DNA from: Emergencia sp. 1XD21-10 | Lineage (GTDB): Bacteria; Bacillota; Clostridia; Peptostreptococcales; Anaerovoracaceae | DNA: 64,000 bases | Direction of reading: 5' to 3' | Assembly (NCBI RefSeq): GCF_009936045.1 | Contig: NZ_QWEQ01000013.1 | Span: forward strand, 1-64,000 | Shown here: one piece after another, positions 56,694-64,000 of the stretch | How the letters are laid out: each line of letters opens with the position of its first letter | Position numbering within the stretch: the stretch's first letter is position 1 | Notes under the pieces: model-generated | The model's input: the letters and a program-made list of their open reading frames with translations, nothing else | Database searches by the model: none | What the model was told of the DNA's origin: nothing | Made by a program: the position numbers and the translations under genes

Positions 56694-59600
56694 TTAATTA
56701 ATATTGCTGATATCCAGATCTTCATCTGAAATGTATTTATAATTTTCTCTGTTCATTATATCATAAATCGCTGGCACAATATACAGCGTTGTTAAAGTTG
56801 CATAAACAAGTCCGCCGATACAAACAAGGGCTACCGGCTGCATCATATCAGTTCCTGTTGAATTTCCAAATGCCATGACAATCAAGCCCAAAATCGTAGT
56901 CAGCGATGTCATGAGAATCGGGCGCATACGAGTCATACCCGCTTTGACGATGGCATCTCTCTTGGAAGCACCACCTGCACGCAATTGATTGATGTAGTCC
57001 ACCAGCACAATGCCGTTATTTACGATAATACCCGTCAGCATAACCATACCAATCATGGCGATGACACTGATTTCCTTGCCGAAAATCAGCAGTGCCAATA
57101 GACCTCCCGTAAATGCCAGCGGAATGGTGAACATAATGATAAACGGTGATTTCAGTGACTGGAACTGCGCCACCATAATCAGGTATACGAAGACAATTCC
57201 CAGAAGCAACATAAGCACTAAATCACTCATAGCATCCATGATTTCTTCGTTTTCACCGTCAAACTCGATAGTTGCTCCTTCCGGCAGCTTGTAATCTGCT
57301 ACAGCCTGCTTCGCCGCGTCCGTCACCTTCGTGATATTGTAGCCGTCCTGCAAGCTTGCCGATACCGTTAAGAATCTGCTCTGATTGTCTCGATTGATTG
57401 CTTTCAGGGTTTCCTTTTCTGTCAAATCCGCAATATCGGAAAGCTTCACTTCCTTCTCAGCGCCTGTGCTGTCAGTCACCGTTAGAGTCAGATTTCTGAT
57501 ATCCTTTGTTGTCAGCTGGCTTTTCTGCTCAGAAGAAACAATCACGTCATAATTGTCGTCCTGCCATGTCACAGTAGTTGCCGTATCCTCATAGGTCATA
57601 GCATCCACGATAGCCGCGTAAACCTGCGCAACTGTAAGACCTTCCTTCATTGCAGCAGTTTTCTTTACTGTAAAGTGGTACTCTTTGTCAGATTCCTGCA
57701 CACCGCTTTCAACTTCGTCGATTCCTTCAACAGTTTCCAAAACGTCAGTGATTCCGTGAGCCGCTTCCTGCAGATTGTCAAGATCACCGCTGTAGACTTT
57801 GATGGAAACCCCTGCGCCACCCATGGCAGTGGTAAAGTCGCCCATGGAAGAGCCAGAGGCAGTAACCTCTGCTTCCATATCTTCGCAAAGGCTGTTAATT
57901 TCTGCTGCAATGGCACTGCTGCCGGTCTCACTTTCCGCCTCCAGCATAATATACAAGGATACGGACTGCTCTGAGGAGGAATCTCCCATCATGCTGCCGC
58001 CGCCCATCATTGCGCCAACCGTTTCTACGCCATTCACGTTCTGAATCCGCTTGATAGCCTCGTCTGCCTGTTCTTTGGTTTCCTCTAAGGTGCTGCCCTT
58101 CGGCATTGTTACCGTTGCCTGAATCTGCGGCGAACTCATCTCCGGCATGAATATAAATCCTTTTGACAGGCTCATATATACACTACCTGCCAAAAGTACT
58201 ACTGCAAGAAGAAGTACCGGTAACTTATGACGCAGCACAAAGGTAACGGACTGCTTATATTTTTCCAGAACTGCAAGGAAAAAATTCCCTTCCGTTTCTC
58301 TGGTCTTTACCAGTAATTTAGAGGCCATAGCCGGTACTAAAGTCAGTGCAATAATCAAACTAGCTGCCAAGGTATATGTCACTGTCAGCGCCATATCGGT
58401 AAATAGCTGTTTAGTAAGTCCATCCGTAAAGATAATCGGCACAAATACACAGACCGTTGTCAACGTTGACGCCGTAATAGCAGCACCCACCTGTTTTGCA
58501 CCTGCCACTGCTGCCTTTGGAGCAGGAACCCCCTGCCGCCGCAGACGAACGATATTTTCAATCACAACAACGGAGTTGTCGACCAGCATTCCTACAGACA
58601 CTGCAAGCCCTGACATAGAAATCAGGTTGATGGAAATGCCGGAGAAATACATTAAAAGTATAGCAAATATGATACTGATTGGAATGCTGCAGAGCGTAAT
58701 CAACGTCGGCTTGATTCCTCGGAGGAACAGGAACAACACGATAATCGCAAAGAGCGCACCCCAAAGCAAACTGCTCAAGATGGAAGTTACAACCAGCTTT
58801 ATGTAATCACCCTGATCCATCAGCGTTGTAAAATGCAGACCTTCGTATTCCTCGGCAAGCTGATCAAACTTTTCCTGCAGATTTTCACAGGTCTCCGCCG
58901 TCGCAAAATTCGACTGTTTTGAGAAAGTCAGCACAATGCCATCTTCCCCATTAATCTTTGCATAAAGGTCCTCGCTGTTATCGCTGATGAATACATCAGC
59001 AACATCCTTGACGTAAACCTTTCCTACGCTGTCCACACCGGAATCAAAGAGGAACAGATTCTTTGCCTGCTTCTCTGTGGTTATTTGATCGCCTACGCTG
59101 AGCAGCACATTATTCCCATTTTCCACGATATAGCCAGCCGGCATGGAAAAGTTCTGCGCTTGCAAAATGCCGGAAATCATATCAGTCGTAATTTTATCTC
59201 CGATATTGGCGCTTTCTCGCGCTTTGCTGGACTGAGAATCCAGCTGCACCTGTGCAGATTTTAACTGCTTATCCGCTTCGGAAAGCTGCGAACTTGTCTT
59301 TTCAAGCTGTTTTTCATTCTTTGCAAGCTCCGCTTCCGCCGTTTTAAGGGCAGCCGTCTGCTTTTCATACTCGCCCTCCGGCAGAAAATCCTTGCCTGCT
59401 TCCAGCTGTTCTTTTGCCTTTTTAAGTTCTTCCTTACCTTCGGCAATCTGGTTCTTTCCCTCTTCCAGCTTTTTCTTGCCGTCGGTCACCTTAGCCTTCT
59501 GGCTGTCCAGCTGGTTCTGGGCATCGGCAAGCTGACTGTTGACTGACGCTAAGATCTTGTTGTTCAGTTTGTCAATCTTGTCCTGACTGATGACAACGTT

Positions 59601-60146
59601 TACTTTTTCTTCCAGAATCCCGGAGGAATTTATGCTTGCAACACCAGCAGTTCCCTCTAATCTATTCAAAAGCGTATCACTGACAAAAGCGGATAACTCC
59701 GCTCTTTCTTTTCCTTCATAATCTACTGCAGCAACACTGACTGGAATCATGTTGGGATTAATTTTCATAATCGTGGTAGAACCTACCCCATCATCAAAGC
59801 TACCCTCCACCAGATTGATTTTCTGTAAAATATCTGAAGAAACAGTATCCATATTCACACTATTTTCAAATTCCAGAACTACCATAGCATAGTTAGCATT
59901 GGAAACAGATTGTACACTTTTTATATCCGTCAAAGTTGCCAGACTCTGCTCCATAGGTCTGGTTACTCCGGTTTCCACCTTTTCCGGTGTCGCACCCGGA
60001 TACGGCGTTACAACCACTACATACGGCATATCGATATCCGGAAACAAATCTGGCGTCATCTTCGTATATGATACGATTCCCGTCATTAAAATAAGGATGA
60101 CTGCAACAAAAACCGTAAATGGCTTTTTAACGCTAAATCTCGACAT
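56694..60146 (-). CDS. RND-superfamily efflux transporter (AcrB/HAE1-like) with coiled-coil insert
   Basis: A 1150-residue transporter with the classical RND layout: TM1 at 9-28, porter domain, six-helix bundle, duplicated second half. Seen: PFTVFVAVILILMTGI, DLFPDIDMPYVVVVTPYPGATPEKVE, and SMSGLAVSVGMLVDNSVVVIENI (proton-relay Asp in TM4). Residues about 195-312 form a long Lys/Glu/Gln-rich coiled coil (AEGKEELKKAKEQLEAGK) absent from AcrB. No membrane-fusion protein or outer-membrane partner is encoded nearby, as expected for a monoderm. A perfect promoter (60216-60244) lies upstream. Confidence 0.9.
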   Translation of the reverse strand: MSRFSVKKPFTVFVAVILILMTGIVSYTKMTPDLFPDIDMPYVVVVTPYPGATPEKVETGVTRPMEQSLATLTDIKSVQSVSNANYAMVVLEFENSVNMDTVSSDILQKINLVEGSFDDGVGSTTIMKINPNMIPVSVAAVDYEGKERAELSAFVSDTLLNRLEGTAGVASINSSGILEEKVNVVISQDKIDKLNNKILASVNSQLADAQNQLDSQKAKVTDGKKKLEEGKNQIAEGKEELKKAKEQLEAGKDFLPEGEYEKQTAALKTAEAELAKNEKQLEKTSSQLSEADKQLKSAQVQLDSQSSKARESANIGDKITTDMISGILQAQNFSMPAGYIVENGNNVLLSVGDQITTEKQAKNLFLFDSGVDSVGKVYVKDVADVFISDNSEDLYAKINGEDGIVLTFSKQSNFATAETCENLQEKFDQLAEEYEGLHFTTLMDQGDYIKLVVTSILSSLLWGALFAIIVLFLFLRGIKPTLITLCSIPISIIFAILLMYFSGISINLISMSGLAVSVGMLVDNSVVVIENIVRLRRQGVPAPKAAVAGAKQVGAAITASTLTTVCVFVPIIFTDGLTKQLFTDMALTVTYTLAASLIIALTLVPAMASKLLVKTRETEGNFFLAVLEKYKQSVTFVLRHKLPVLLLAVVLLAGSVYMSLSKGFIFMPEMSSPQIQATVTMPKGSTLEETKEQADEAIKRIQNVNGVETVGAMMGGGSMMGDSSSEQSVSLYIMLEAESETGSSAIAAEINSLCEDMEAEVTASGSSMGDFTTAMGGAGVSIKVYSGDLDNLQEAAHGITDVLETVEGIDEVESGVQESDKEYHFTVKKTAAMKEGLTVAQVYAAIVDAMTYEDTATTVTWQDDNYDVIVSSEQKSQLTTKDIRNLTLTVTDSTGAEKEVKLSDIADLTEKETLKAINRDNQSRFLTVSASLQDGYNITKVTDAAKQAVADYKLPEGATIEFDGENEEIMDAMSDLVLMLLLGIVFVYLIMVAQFQSLKSPFIIMFTIPLAFTGGLLALLIFGKEISVIAMIGMVMLTGIIVNNGIVLVDYINQLRAGGASKRDAIVKAGMTRMRPILMTSLTTILGLIVMAFGNSTGTDMMQPVALVCIGGLVYATLTTLYIVPAIYDIMNRENYKYISDEDLDISNIN

Positions 60147-60194
60147 GTTTTTCCCTTTCTTATACCCAAATTTTAAGGCTTTGTCTCAAAAAAC

Positions 60195-60235
60195 GACACT
60201 CAGCCACAACTTAAAATTATATATGGCAGAGTGTC
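60195..60235. promoter_or_regulatory. 11-bp inverted repeat flanking the RND promoter -10 box
   Basis: GACACTCAGCC (60195-60205) and GGCAGAGTGTC (60225-60235) match as an inverted repeat at 10 of 11 positions. The right arm lies in the -35/-10 spacer, so it is a DNA-level operator candidate rather than an RNA stem. Confidence 0.6.
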
Positions 60236-60244
60236 TATTGTCAA
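60216..60244 (-). promoter_or_regulatory. sigma-70 promoter of the RND pump / [FeFe]-hydrogenase unit
   Basis: Minus strand TTGACA (complement of 60239-60244), 17-bp spacer, TATAAT (complement of 60216-60221): a perfect consensus promoter about 70 bp before the ATG. Confidence 0.85.
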
Positions 60245-60296
60245 TGAAATCAACCGTTCTTTCAGTAAAATTCGCACAAAGTTCACATAAAAAAAC

Positions 60297-61436
60297 TTAT
60301 TTTTTCTGTGATATTTTCCAAACTGCATCAACGGCCCTTTTGATGTCCTTTCCCGTGTTGAATGGTCCAACACTAAGTCGAACGGCACCGGTATCCCAAG
60401 TTCCAATCGTTCTGTGCGCAAGGCCTGCACAGTGATAGCCGCTTCTGACTGCAATTCCAAACTCTCTGTTCAGTCTGTCTGCAACTTCCTCACACTCAAT
60501 GCCGCGAATATTGAACAAGCTGATTCCTGTCTTCTGCTCCGACACCGGCCCATATAAATCTACACAATTCATATTGCGAATCGCATTGTCAAATTGACAA
60601 ATCAGCTGTCTTTCATGGTACGCAATCGCGTGAATTCCCACTTTTTCCACTACTGATGCCGCATAGCCCAGCCCTATGATTCCCGGTGCATTGACAGTGC
60701 CTGCTTCAAAGCCTTCCGGAAAATCCGCAGGCTGCAGTCTGCTTCTTGATTCTGTTCCGGTTCCTCCGTAAAGCAGCGGCTGCAGTTCTATTTCCTCGGA
60801 AACATAAAGACATCCGGTGCCAAGAGGTCCAAGCAATCCTTTGTGTCCCGGAAAAGCCATCATGGAAATTCCCAGTTCCTCCACGTTCAAAGGCATACAG
60901 CCCGCAGCCTGGGCAGCGTCCAAAAGCAGCGGAATTCCTTTTTCTTTGGCAATCCCGGCAACCTCTTTGATTGGCATGATACTTCCTGTCACGTTGGATG
61001 CCGCCGTCATCACAATAAGTCTCGTCTTTTCTGTGATGGCATTTCCTATCGCCTGCCCGCTCACACACCCCTCTATATTTCCACATACAATGGAGTGCTG
61101 CACCCCTCTATCTTCCAGCGCCTTCAAAGGTCTCAGCACTGAGTTATGTTCCATGGAGGTGGTGACAACGTGATCCCCATTGCGCAAGAATCCGTACATT
61201 GCCAGATTCAAACTCTCCGTGGTATTTTTTGTAAATAACAGTCTGCCTGGATTTTTAATACTAAAAAGCTTTGCCACCTGTTTTCTTGCCTCATAAATCT
61301 TTTCCCCTGTCTTCATGGACATAGCATGACCTGACCTGCCTGGATTTCCGCAATAATGCAGCATGCAGTCTTCCATTATATAGGTCATACCCTTTGGTTT
61401 GGGAAATGACGTTGCTCCATTGTCAAGATATATCAT
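60297..61436 (-). CDS. Cysteine desulfurase-family aminotransferase, class V
   Basis: A 379-residue PLP enzyme. N-terminal MIYLDNGATSFPKPKGM, VTTSMEHNSVLRPL, LLDAAQAAGCMPLN (PLP-binding Asp), the PLP lysine in AFPGHKGLLGPLGTG, and C-terminal EFGIAVRSGYHCAGLAHRTIGT (mobile-loop Cys). Matches the short cysteine desulfurase family proteins of clostridia that are related to CsdA/SufS; role may be sulfur mobilisation for Fe-S clusters or selenium use. The ATG at 61436 is preferred, with GGGGTGA 5 bp upstream; a GTG at 61445 is possible. Confidence 0.87.
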   Translation of the reverse strand: MIYLDNGATSFPKPKGMTYIMEDCMLHYCGNPGRSGHAMSMKTGEKIYEARKQVAKLFSIKNPGRLLFTKNTTESLNLAMYGFLRNGDHVVTTSMEHNSVLRPLKALEDRGVQHSIVCGNIEGCVSGQAIGNAITEKTRLIVMTAASNVTGSIMPIKEVAGIAKEKGIPLLLDAAQAAGCMPLNVEELGISMMAFPGHKGLLGPLGTGCLYVSEEIELQPLLYGGTGTESRSRLQPADFPEGFEAGTVNAPGIIGLGYAASVVEKVGIHAIAYHERQLICQFDNAIRNMNCVDLYGPVSEQKTGISLFNIRGIECEEVADRLNREFGIAVRSGYHCAGLAHRTIGTWDTGAVRLSVGPFNTGKDIKRAVDAVWKISQKK

Positions 61437-61457
61437 CCGTTTCACCCCGCAAAAAAA

Positions 61458-61486
61458 ATAATGGAGGATTTTATCTCCTCCATTAT
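61458..61486 (-). terminator. Terminator of the DUF218/CmpB-like unit
   Basis: ATAATGGAGGA pairs perfectly with TCCTCCATTAT (61476-61486), followed on the minus strand by TTTTTTTT. Confidence 0.9.
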
Positions 61487-61487
61487 C

Positions 61488-62024
61488 TTATTCCGCGTGT
61501 CTATGCAATGTGTGTGTTTTTTTAAATTTTTTCATTTCCATGATACCATCTACCAATTCCGGAAAATATCTCACCCAATAAACTAGCAAAAATACCATAT
61601 GAATCCAAGACGGCAGCCGTTTTATGAACACCACCAGCAGCGGATTCAATTGCAAAATCAATATCCATGCACCGAAACCTGCCAAAATTGGATAGTACCA
61701 TTTTAAGTGAATCACCTTTGCACCGCAAAATCCATTAATCACAAGGGCGCTCAAAAGCCACATTACAAGCCCCACAGCAATTCCCAAAACGAAAATGCTG
61801 ATAAAAGAGACCGCCGGATTCAGCGTAAAATTCTCTTCAAGAAAAGCATTTCCATATAGAATTCCCAGGGCACCAAAGCCAAAAGCGCTCAAATAAGGTC
61901 CGTAGCAAACTCCCCTATTCTGAAAGCCTTTGTTTTGCAGCGCAAACAGAAACACTTCAAAAATCCATCCCGCAATGCTGTAAATTGAAAACAAAAGTAA
62001 AATTTCGTATAGCTGATAGTCCAT
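61488..62024 (-). CDS. Putative ABC-transporter-permease-like membrane protein (CmpB/DUF1113)
   Basis: A 178-residue protein with about five hydrophobic segments. The family signature YSIAGWIFEVFLFALQNKGFQNRGVCYGPYLSAFGFGALG spans residues 15-54. Members of PF06541 are integral membrane proteins of Firmicutes with no proven substrate. The gene is 4 bp after the DUF218 gene, so the two are cotranscribed and end at the terminator 61458-61486. Confidence 0.82.
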   Translation of the reverse strand: MDYQLYEILLLFSIYSIAGWIFEVFLFALQNKGFQNRGVCYGPYLSAFGFGALGILYGNAFLEENFTLNPAVSFISIFVLGIAVGLVMWLLSALVINGFCGAKVIHLKWYYPILAGFGAWILILQLNPLLVVFIKRLPSWIHMVFLLVYWVRYFPELVDGIMEMKKFKKTHTLHRHAE

Positions 62025-62028
62025 TTCT

Positions 62029-62748
62029 CTACTCTCCGTGTGATATGATACCGCTGCCGCTGATTGGAATCACTTCTCCCCCCAGCACCGATTCCGGTTT
62101 CCCCATAACCTTAAAGTAATCCTTCACTCGTGCCATAACTTCCCTAATCTCTCTCATAGGCTGCCCCGCATAAGTAAACTGATCTGAAGCAGCGCCAAAT
62201 ACATCCAGCCCCAGTTCATCACCGATATACAGTGCTCTGTATTCATGATAGGTCTGGGTCACTACAATGATAGTTTGTGCCGAAAAAATGTCCTTTGCCC
62301 GGTACATGGAGTCATAAGTGGAAAATCCCGCATGGTCACAGAAAATGTCTTCTTCCGGCACACCGGCTTTCTTTACATAATTCAGCATGACATGAATCTC
62401 ATTATGACTTTCCGTTCCGTTGTCGCCGGAAAGAAGAATCTTCGGCGCAACGCCCTCCTGGTAAAGCATAATGCCCAAGTCCAGTCTGTCCTTTAACATC
62501 GGCGTCGGCGTTTCGTCATCTTTAATTCCCGCGCCCAGCACTAAAATGCAGTCTGCGCCTTTATCCTTAAGTCTCTCGATATCCGAAGAAGCAAGCACAG
62601 GCTCCTCCTCAGTAACGGCGCACAGGATATTATCCTTCTGCGATTTTACGATATGGTTATTTATAGTCATACTGGCAATTCCGATGATGCAGCCAAGGGC
62701 GATGACTGCAAAAATACATCTGCCTATGAATTTCTTAATTTTACTCAC
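62029..62748 (-). CDS. DUF218/YdcF-like envelope protein (SanA type)
   Basis: A 239-residue protein with an N-terminal membrane anchor (GRCIFAVIALGCIIGIAS) and an extracytoplasmic DUF218 domain: DCILVLGAGIKDDETPTPMLKDRLDLGIMLYQEG, KILLSGDNGT, HAGFSTYDSMYRAKDIF and IIVVTQTYHEYRALYIGDELGLDVFG. SanA relatives affect envelope permeability and vancomycin sensitivity in Gram-negatives; in Firmicutes the role is unknown. Divergent from aroB, sharing overlapping promoters (62801-62830 for this gene). Confidence 0.88.
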   Translation of the reverse strand: MSKIKKFIGRCIFAVIALGCIIGIASMTINNHIVKSQKDNILCAVTEEEPVLASSDIERLKDKGADCILVLGAGIKDDETPTPMLKDRLDLGIMLYQEGVAPKILLSGDNGTESHNEIHVMLNYVKKAGVPEEDIFCDHAGFSTYDSMYRAKDIFSAQTIIVVTQTYHEYRALYIGDELGLDVFGAASDQFTYAGQPMREIREVMARVKDYFKVMGKPESVLGGEVIPISGSGIISHGE

Positions 62749-62764
62749 CTCTTGTATATGGTTT

Positions 62765-62793
62765 TTGCAAAAAACTGAAAAATATGTTACAAT
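62765..62793 (+). promoter_or_regulatory. sigma-70 promoter of aroB
   Basis: TTGCAA (62765-62770), 17-bp spacer, TACAAT (62788-62793). Together with the leftward promoter it makes a compact divergent pair. Confidence 0.6.
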
Positions 62794-62800
62794 CGTTTAT

Positions 62801-62830
62801 AGTATAACATATGGGACTATATATTATCAA
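62801..62830 (-). promoter_or_regulatory. sigma-70 promoter of the DUF218 gene
   Basis: Minus strand TTGATA (complement of 62825-62830), 18-bp spacer, TATACT (complement of 62801-62806). Confidence 0.55.
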
Positions 62831-62860
62831 TAACAGCCGTTGCGGCAGGAGCTCTACAAA

Positions 62861-63907
62861 ATGAAAAAATTTCTTATTTCAACTGAAAATCCTTACGAAG
62901 TCTTAATCGGCGAAGCTTTACTCAAGGACGCAGGTGCTTATATCAGCACTTGTATTCCTCCTTGCCATCTTTGCATTATTACAGACAGCACGGTCAACAG
63001 TATTTATTCCCAGGTCATCATGACATCATTAATGGAGCACGGATACCGCACCTCCAAAGTAGTTTTTCCTGCAGGCGAACATTCCAAGAATTTGAACACT
63101 TACTCCAATATCCTGGAAGCTATGGCGGACGAAAGTCTCAACCGCTCCGACGGCATTATCGCCCTCGGCGGCGGCGTTGTCGGCGATATGGCAGGCTTTG
63201 TTGCTGCCACCTATATGCGCGGCATTCCGTACATTCAAATCCCGACCACTTATATGTCTGCTATAGATGCTGCTGTCGGCGGCAAAACGGGCATCAATCT
63301 GCTCTCCGGAAAAAATCTGGTCGGTGCTATCTGGCAGCCTTCCCTGGTACTGTGCGACTACAAAACCTTTGACAGTCTGCCGCCTTCCAAACTACAGGAT
63401 GGTGTTGCGGAAGCCATTAAATGCGCTGTCGTCGCAGAGTCATCTCTGATTGAACATATTAAAGCACAAGATTACGAATACGTCATTGAACGCTGCGTTT
63501 CTATCAAAAAATCCGTTGTCGAAGCTGATGAACGGGACATGGGTCTGCGCCAGATTCTAAACTTCGGTCATACTATCGGGCACGGTCTTGAGAAACTCAG
63601 TGCTTTTTCCATACCTCACGGAAAAGCCATCGCAAAAGGCATGGTCGTAGAAGCGAAAGCTGCTTTCAGGCAAGGCCTCACCAATGTAGATATCAGCGGC
63701 GATCTGACCGAAATTCTCACCAATCTCGGCTTCGATTTGTCTGTCGATTATCCCCTCGAGGATTTATACCGTTTCGCCTTGATGGACAAAAAAATCAGCG
63801 GTGACAAGATTACCATGATTATTCCCGAAGCTATCGGAAAATGCAGACTTCAGAAGATTTCCCTTTCAGAGCTTCACAAGTTCATAGAGCTGGGTCTGCA
63901 GCCATAA
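62861..63907 (+). CDS. aroB: 3-dehydroquinate synthase
   Basis: A 348-residue shikimate-pathway enzyme that converts DAHP to 3-dehydroquinate with NAD+ and a divalent metal. Seen: FPAGEHSKNLNTYSNILEAM, the NAD-binding IIALGGGVVGDMAGFVAATYMRGI, QIPTTYMSAIDAAVGGKTGINL, metal ligands in DGVAEAIK (Glu), NFGHTIGHGLEKL (His) and SIPHGKAIAKGM (His). AGGAG precedes the ATG at 62861; an ATG-less extension to 62840 is unsupported. Typical length. No other aro gene is in the window. Confidence 0.96.
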   Translation: MKKFLISTENPYEVLIGEALLKDAGAYISTCIPPCHLCIITDSTVNSIYSQVIMTSLMEHGYRTSKVVFPAGEHSKNLNTYSNILEAMADESLNRSDGIIALGGGVVGDMAGFVAATYMRGIPYIQIPTTYMSAIDAAVGGKTGINLLSGKNLVGAIWQPSLVLCDYKTFDSLPPSKLQDGVAEAIKCAVVAESSLIEHIKAQDYEYVIERCVSIKKSVVEADERDMGLRQILNFGHTIGHGLEKLSAFSIPHGKAIAKGMVVEAKAAFRQGLTNVDISGDLTEILTNLGFDLSVDYPLEDLYRFALMDKKISGDKITMIIPEAIGKCRLQKISLSELHKFIELGLQP

Positions 63908-63925
63908 ATACGATTTAAAGTATAT

Positions 63926-63959
63926 AAAGAGCGTGAGTCACTGACAATACACGCTCTTT
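63926..63959 (+). terminator. Terminator of aroB
   Basis: AAAGAGCGTG pairs with CACGCTCTTT, followed by TCTTTTAAC. 63967-64000 holds no recognisable feature. Confidence 0.88.
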
Positions 63960-64000
63960 TCTTTTAACTTCTTATTAGGTGATACAGACTTATTTGCTGT

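Noticed and set aside
1-64000. Prophage, integrated plasmid or complete insertion sequence
   Set aside because: No integrase, transposase, terminase, capsid or relaxase genes were seen; mobility signs are limited to the MITE-like element, the gene remnants and the AAA/nuclease-like cassette.
1-64000. tRNA or rRNA genes
   Set aside because: I saw no cloverleaf with a TTCGA-type arm in the intergenic spacers and no rRNA-like sequence; spacers were read by eye only.

Overview
The window reads as a chromosome segment of an anaerobic, amino-acid-fermenting Firmicute of class Clostridia (inference; Eubacteriales family XIII/Anaerovoracaceae or Peptostreptococcaceae would fit). The reasons are a complete oxidative L-ornithine degradation cluster (orr, ord, ortA, ortB, oraS, oraE), a RocB/amidinohydrolase-type arginine cluster, several sigma-54 activators, an [FeFe]-hydrogenase-like protein, oligopeptide uptake, a c-di-AMP receptor, RlmH, YycJ and strong AGGAGG ribosome binding sites. 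I saw no rRNA, tRNA, CRISPR array, prophage or complete insertion sequence.

Layout. 1-902: end of a DUF4143-type ATPase gene. 1141-7749: a leftward peptide ABC transporter operon (binding lipoprotein, two permeases, two ATPases) ending in an amidohydrolase. 8059-10082: rightward c-di-AMP receptor, a cobalamin/MetH-activation-like protein and a LysR regulator. 10260-13721: NhaC antiporter, aminotransferase and RraA-like protein. 13781-25096: the ornithine cluster. A sigma-54 promoter at 23477-23493 drives ord-ortA-ortB-oraS-oraE. A separate sigma-70 promoter drives a nuclease-like protein, a GlmL-like reactivase and ornithine racemase. A RocR-like sigma-54 activator (23705-25096) sits upstream, with matching TGCAAA-N4-TTTGCA sites in both its own promoter and the operon's upstream region.

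25185-31048: an NtrC-type response regulator, its sensor kinase, an APC permease and an isochorismatase-family hydrolase behind a second sigma-54 promoter. 31314-33002: an AAA/PD-(D/E)XK protein. 33190-35611: ArsR regulator and KtrB/KtrA potassium uptake. 35592-41410: a PrpR-like sigma-54 activator and a third sigma-54-driven operon (nitrilase-family hydrolase, creatininase-family hydrolase, RraA-like protein, NhaC). 41734-47896: arginine cluster (RocB-like peptidase, amidinohydrolase, M20 hydrolase, YfcC/ArcD-type transporter) divergent from a GntR regulator.

47897-55240: mixed core and accessory genes: rlmH, a YycJ-like nuclease, a MITE-like inverted-repeat element, RNase H, a CofE-like ligase, small membrane proteins, two gene remnants, and an orphan HipA-like kinase with an array of TGCATA boxes. 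55240-63907: [FeFe]-hydrogenase-like protein, RND efflux pump, cysteine-desulfurase-family enzyme, two envelope proteins and aroB.

The main theme is nitrogen-compound catabolism under sigma-54 control. Three enhancer-binding proteins lie near three GG-N10-GC promoters. Peptides, ornithine, arginine and at least one unidentified amide or cyclic-amide substrate appear to feed the fermentation, with Na+/H+ antiporters paired to two of the catabolic modules. The least explained parts are the RraA/NhaC modules, the nuclease-like gene with its hairpin repeats inside the ornithine locus, and the HipA/TGCATA locus.
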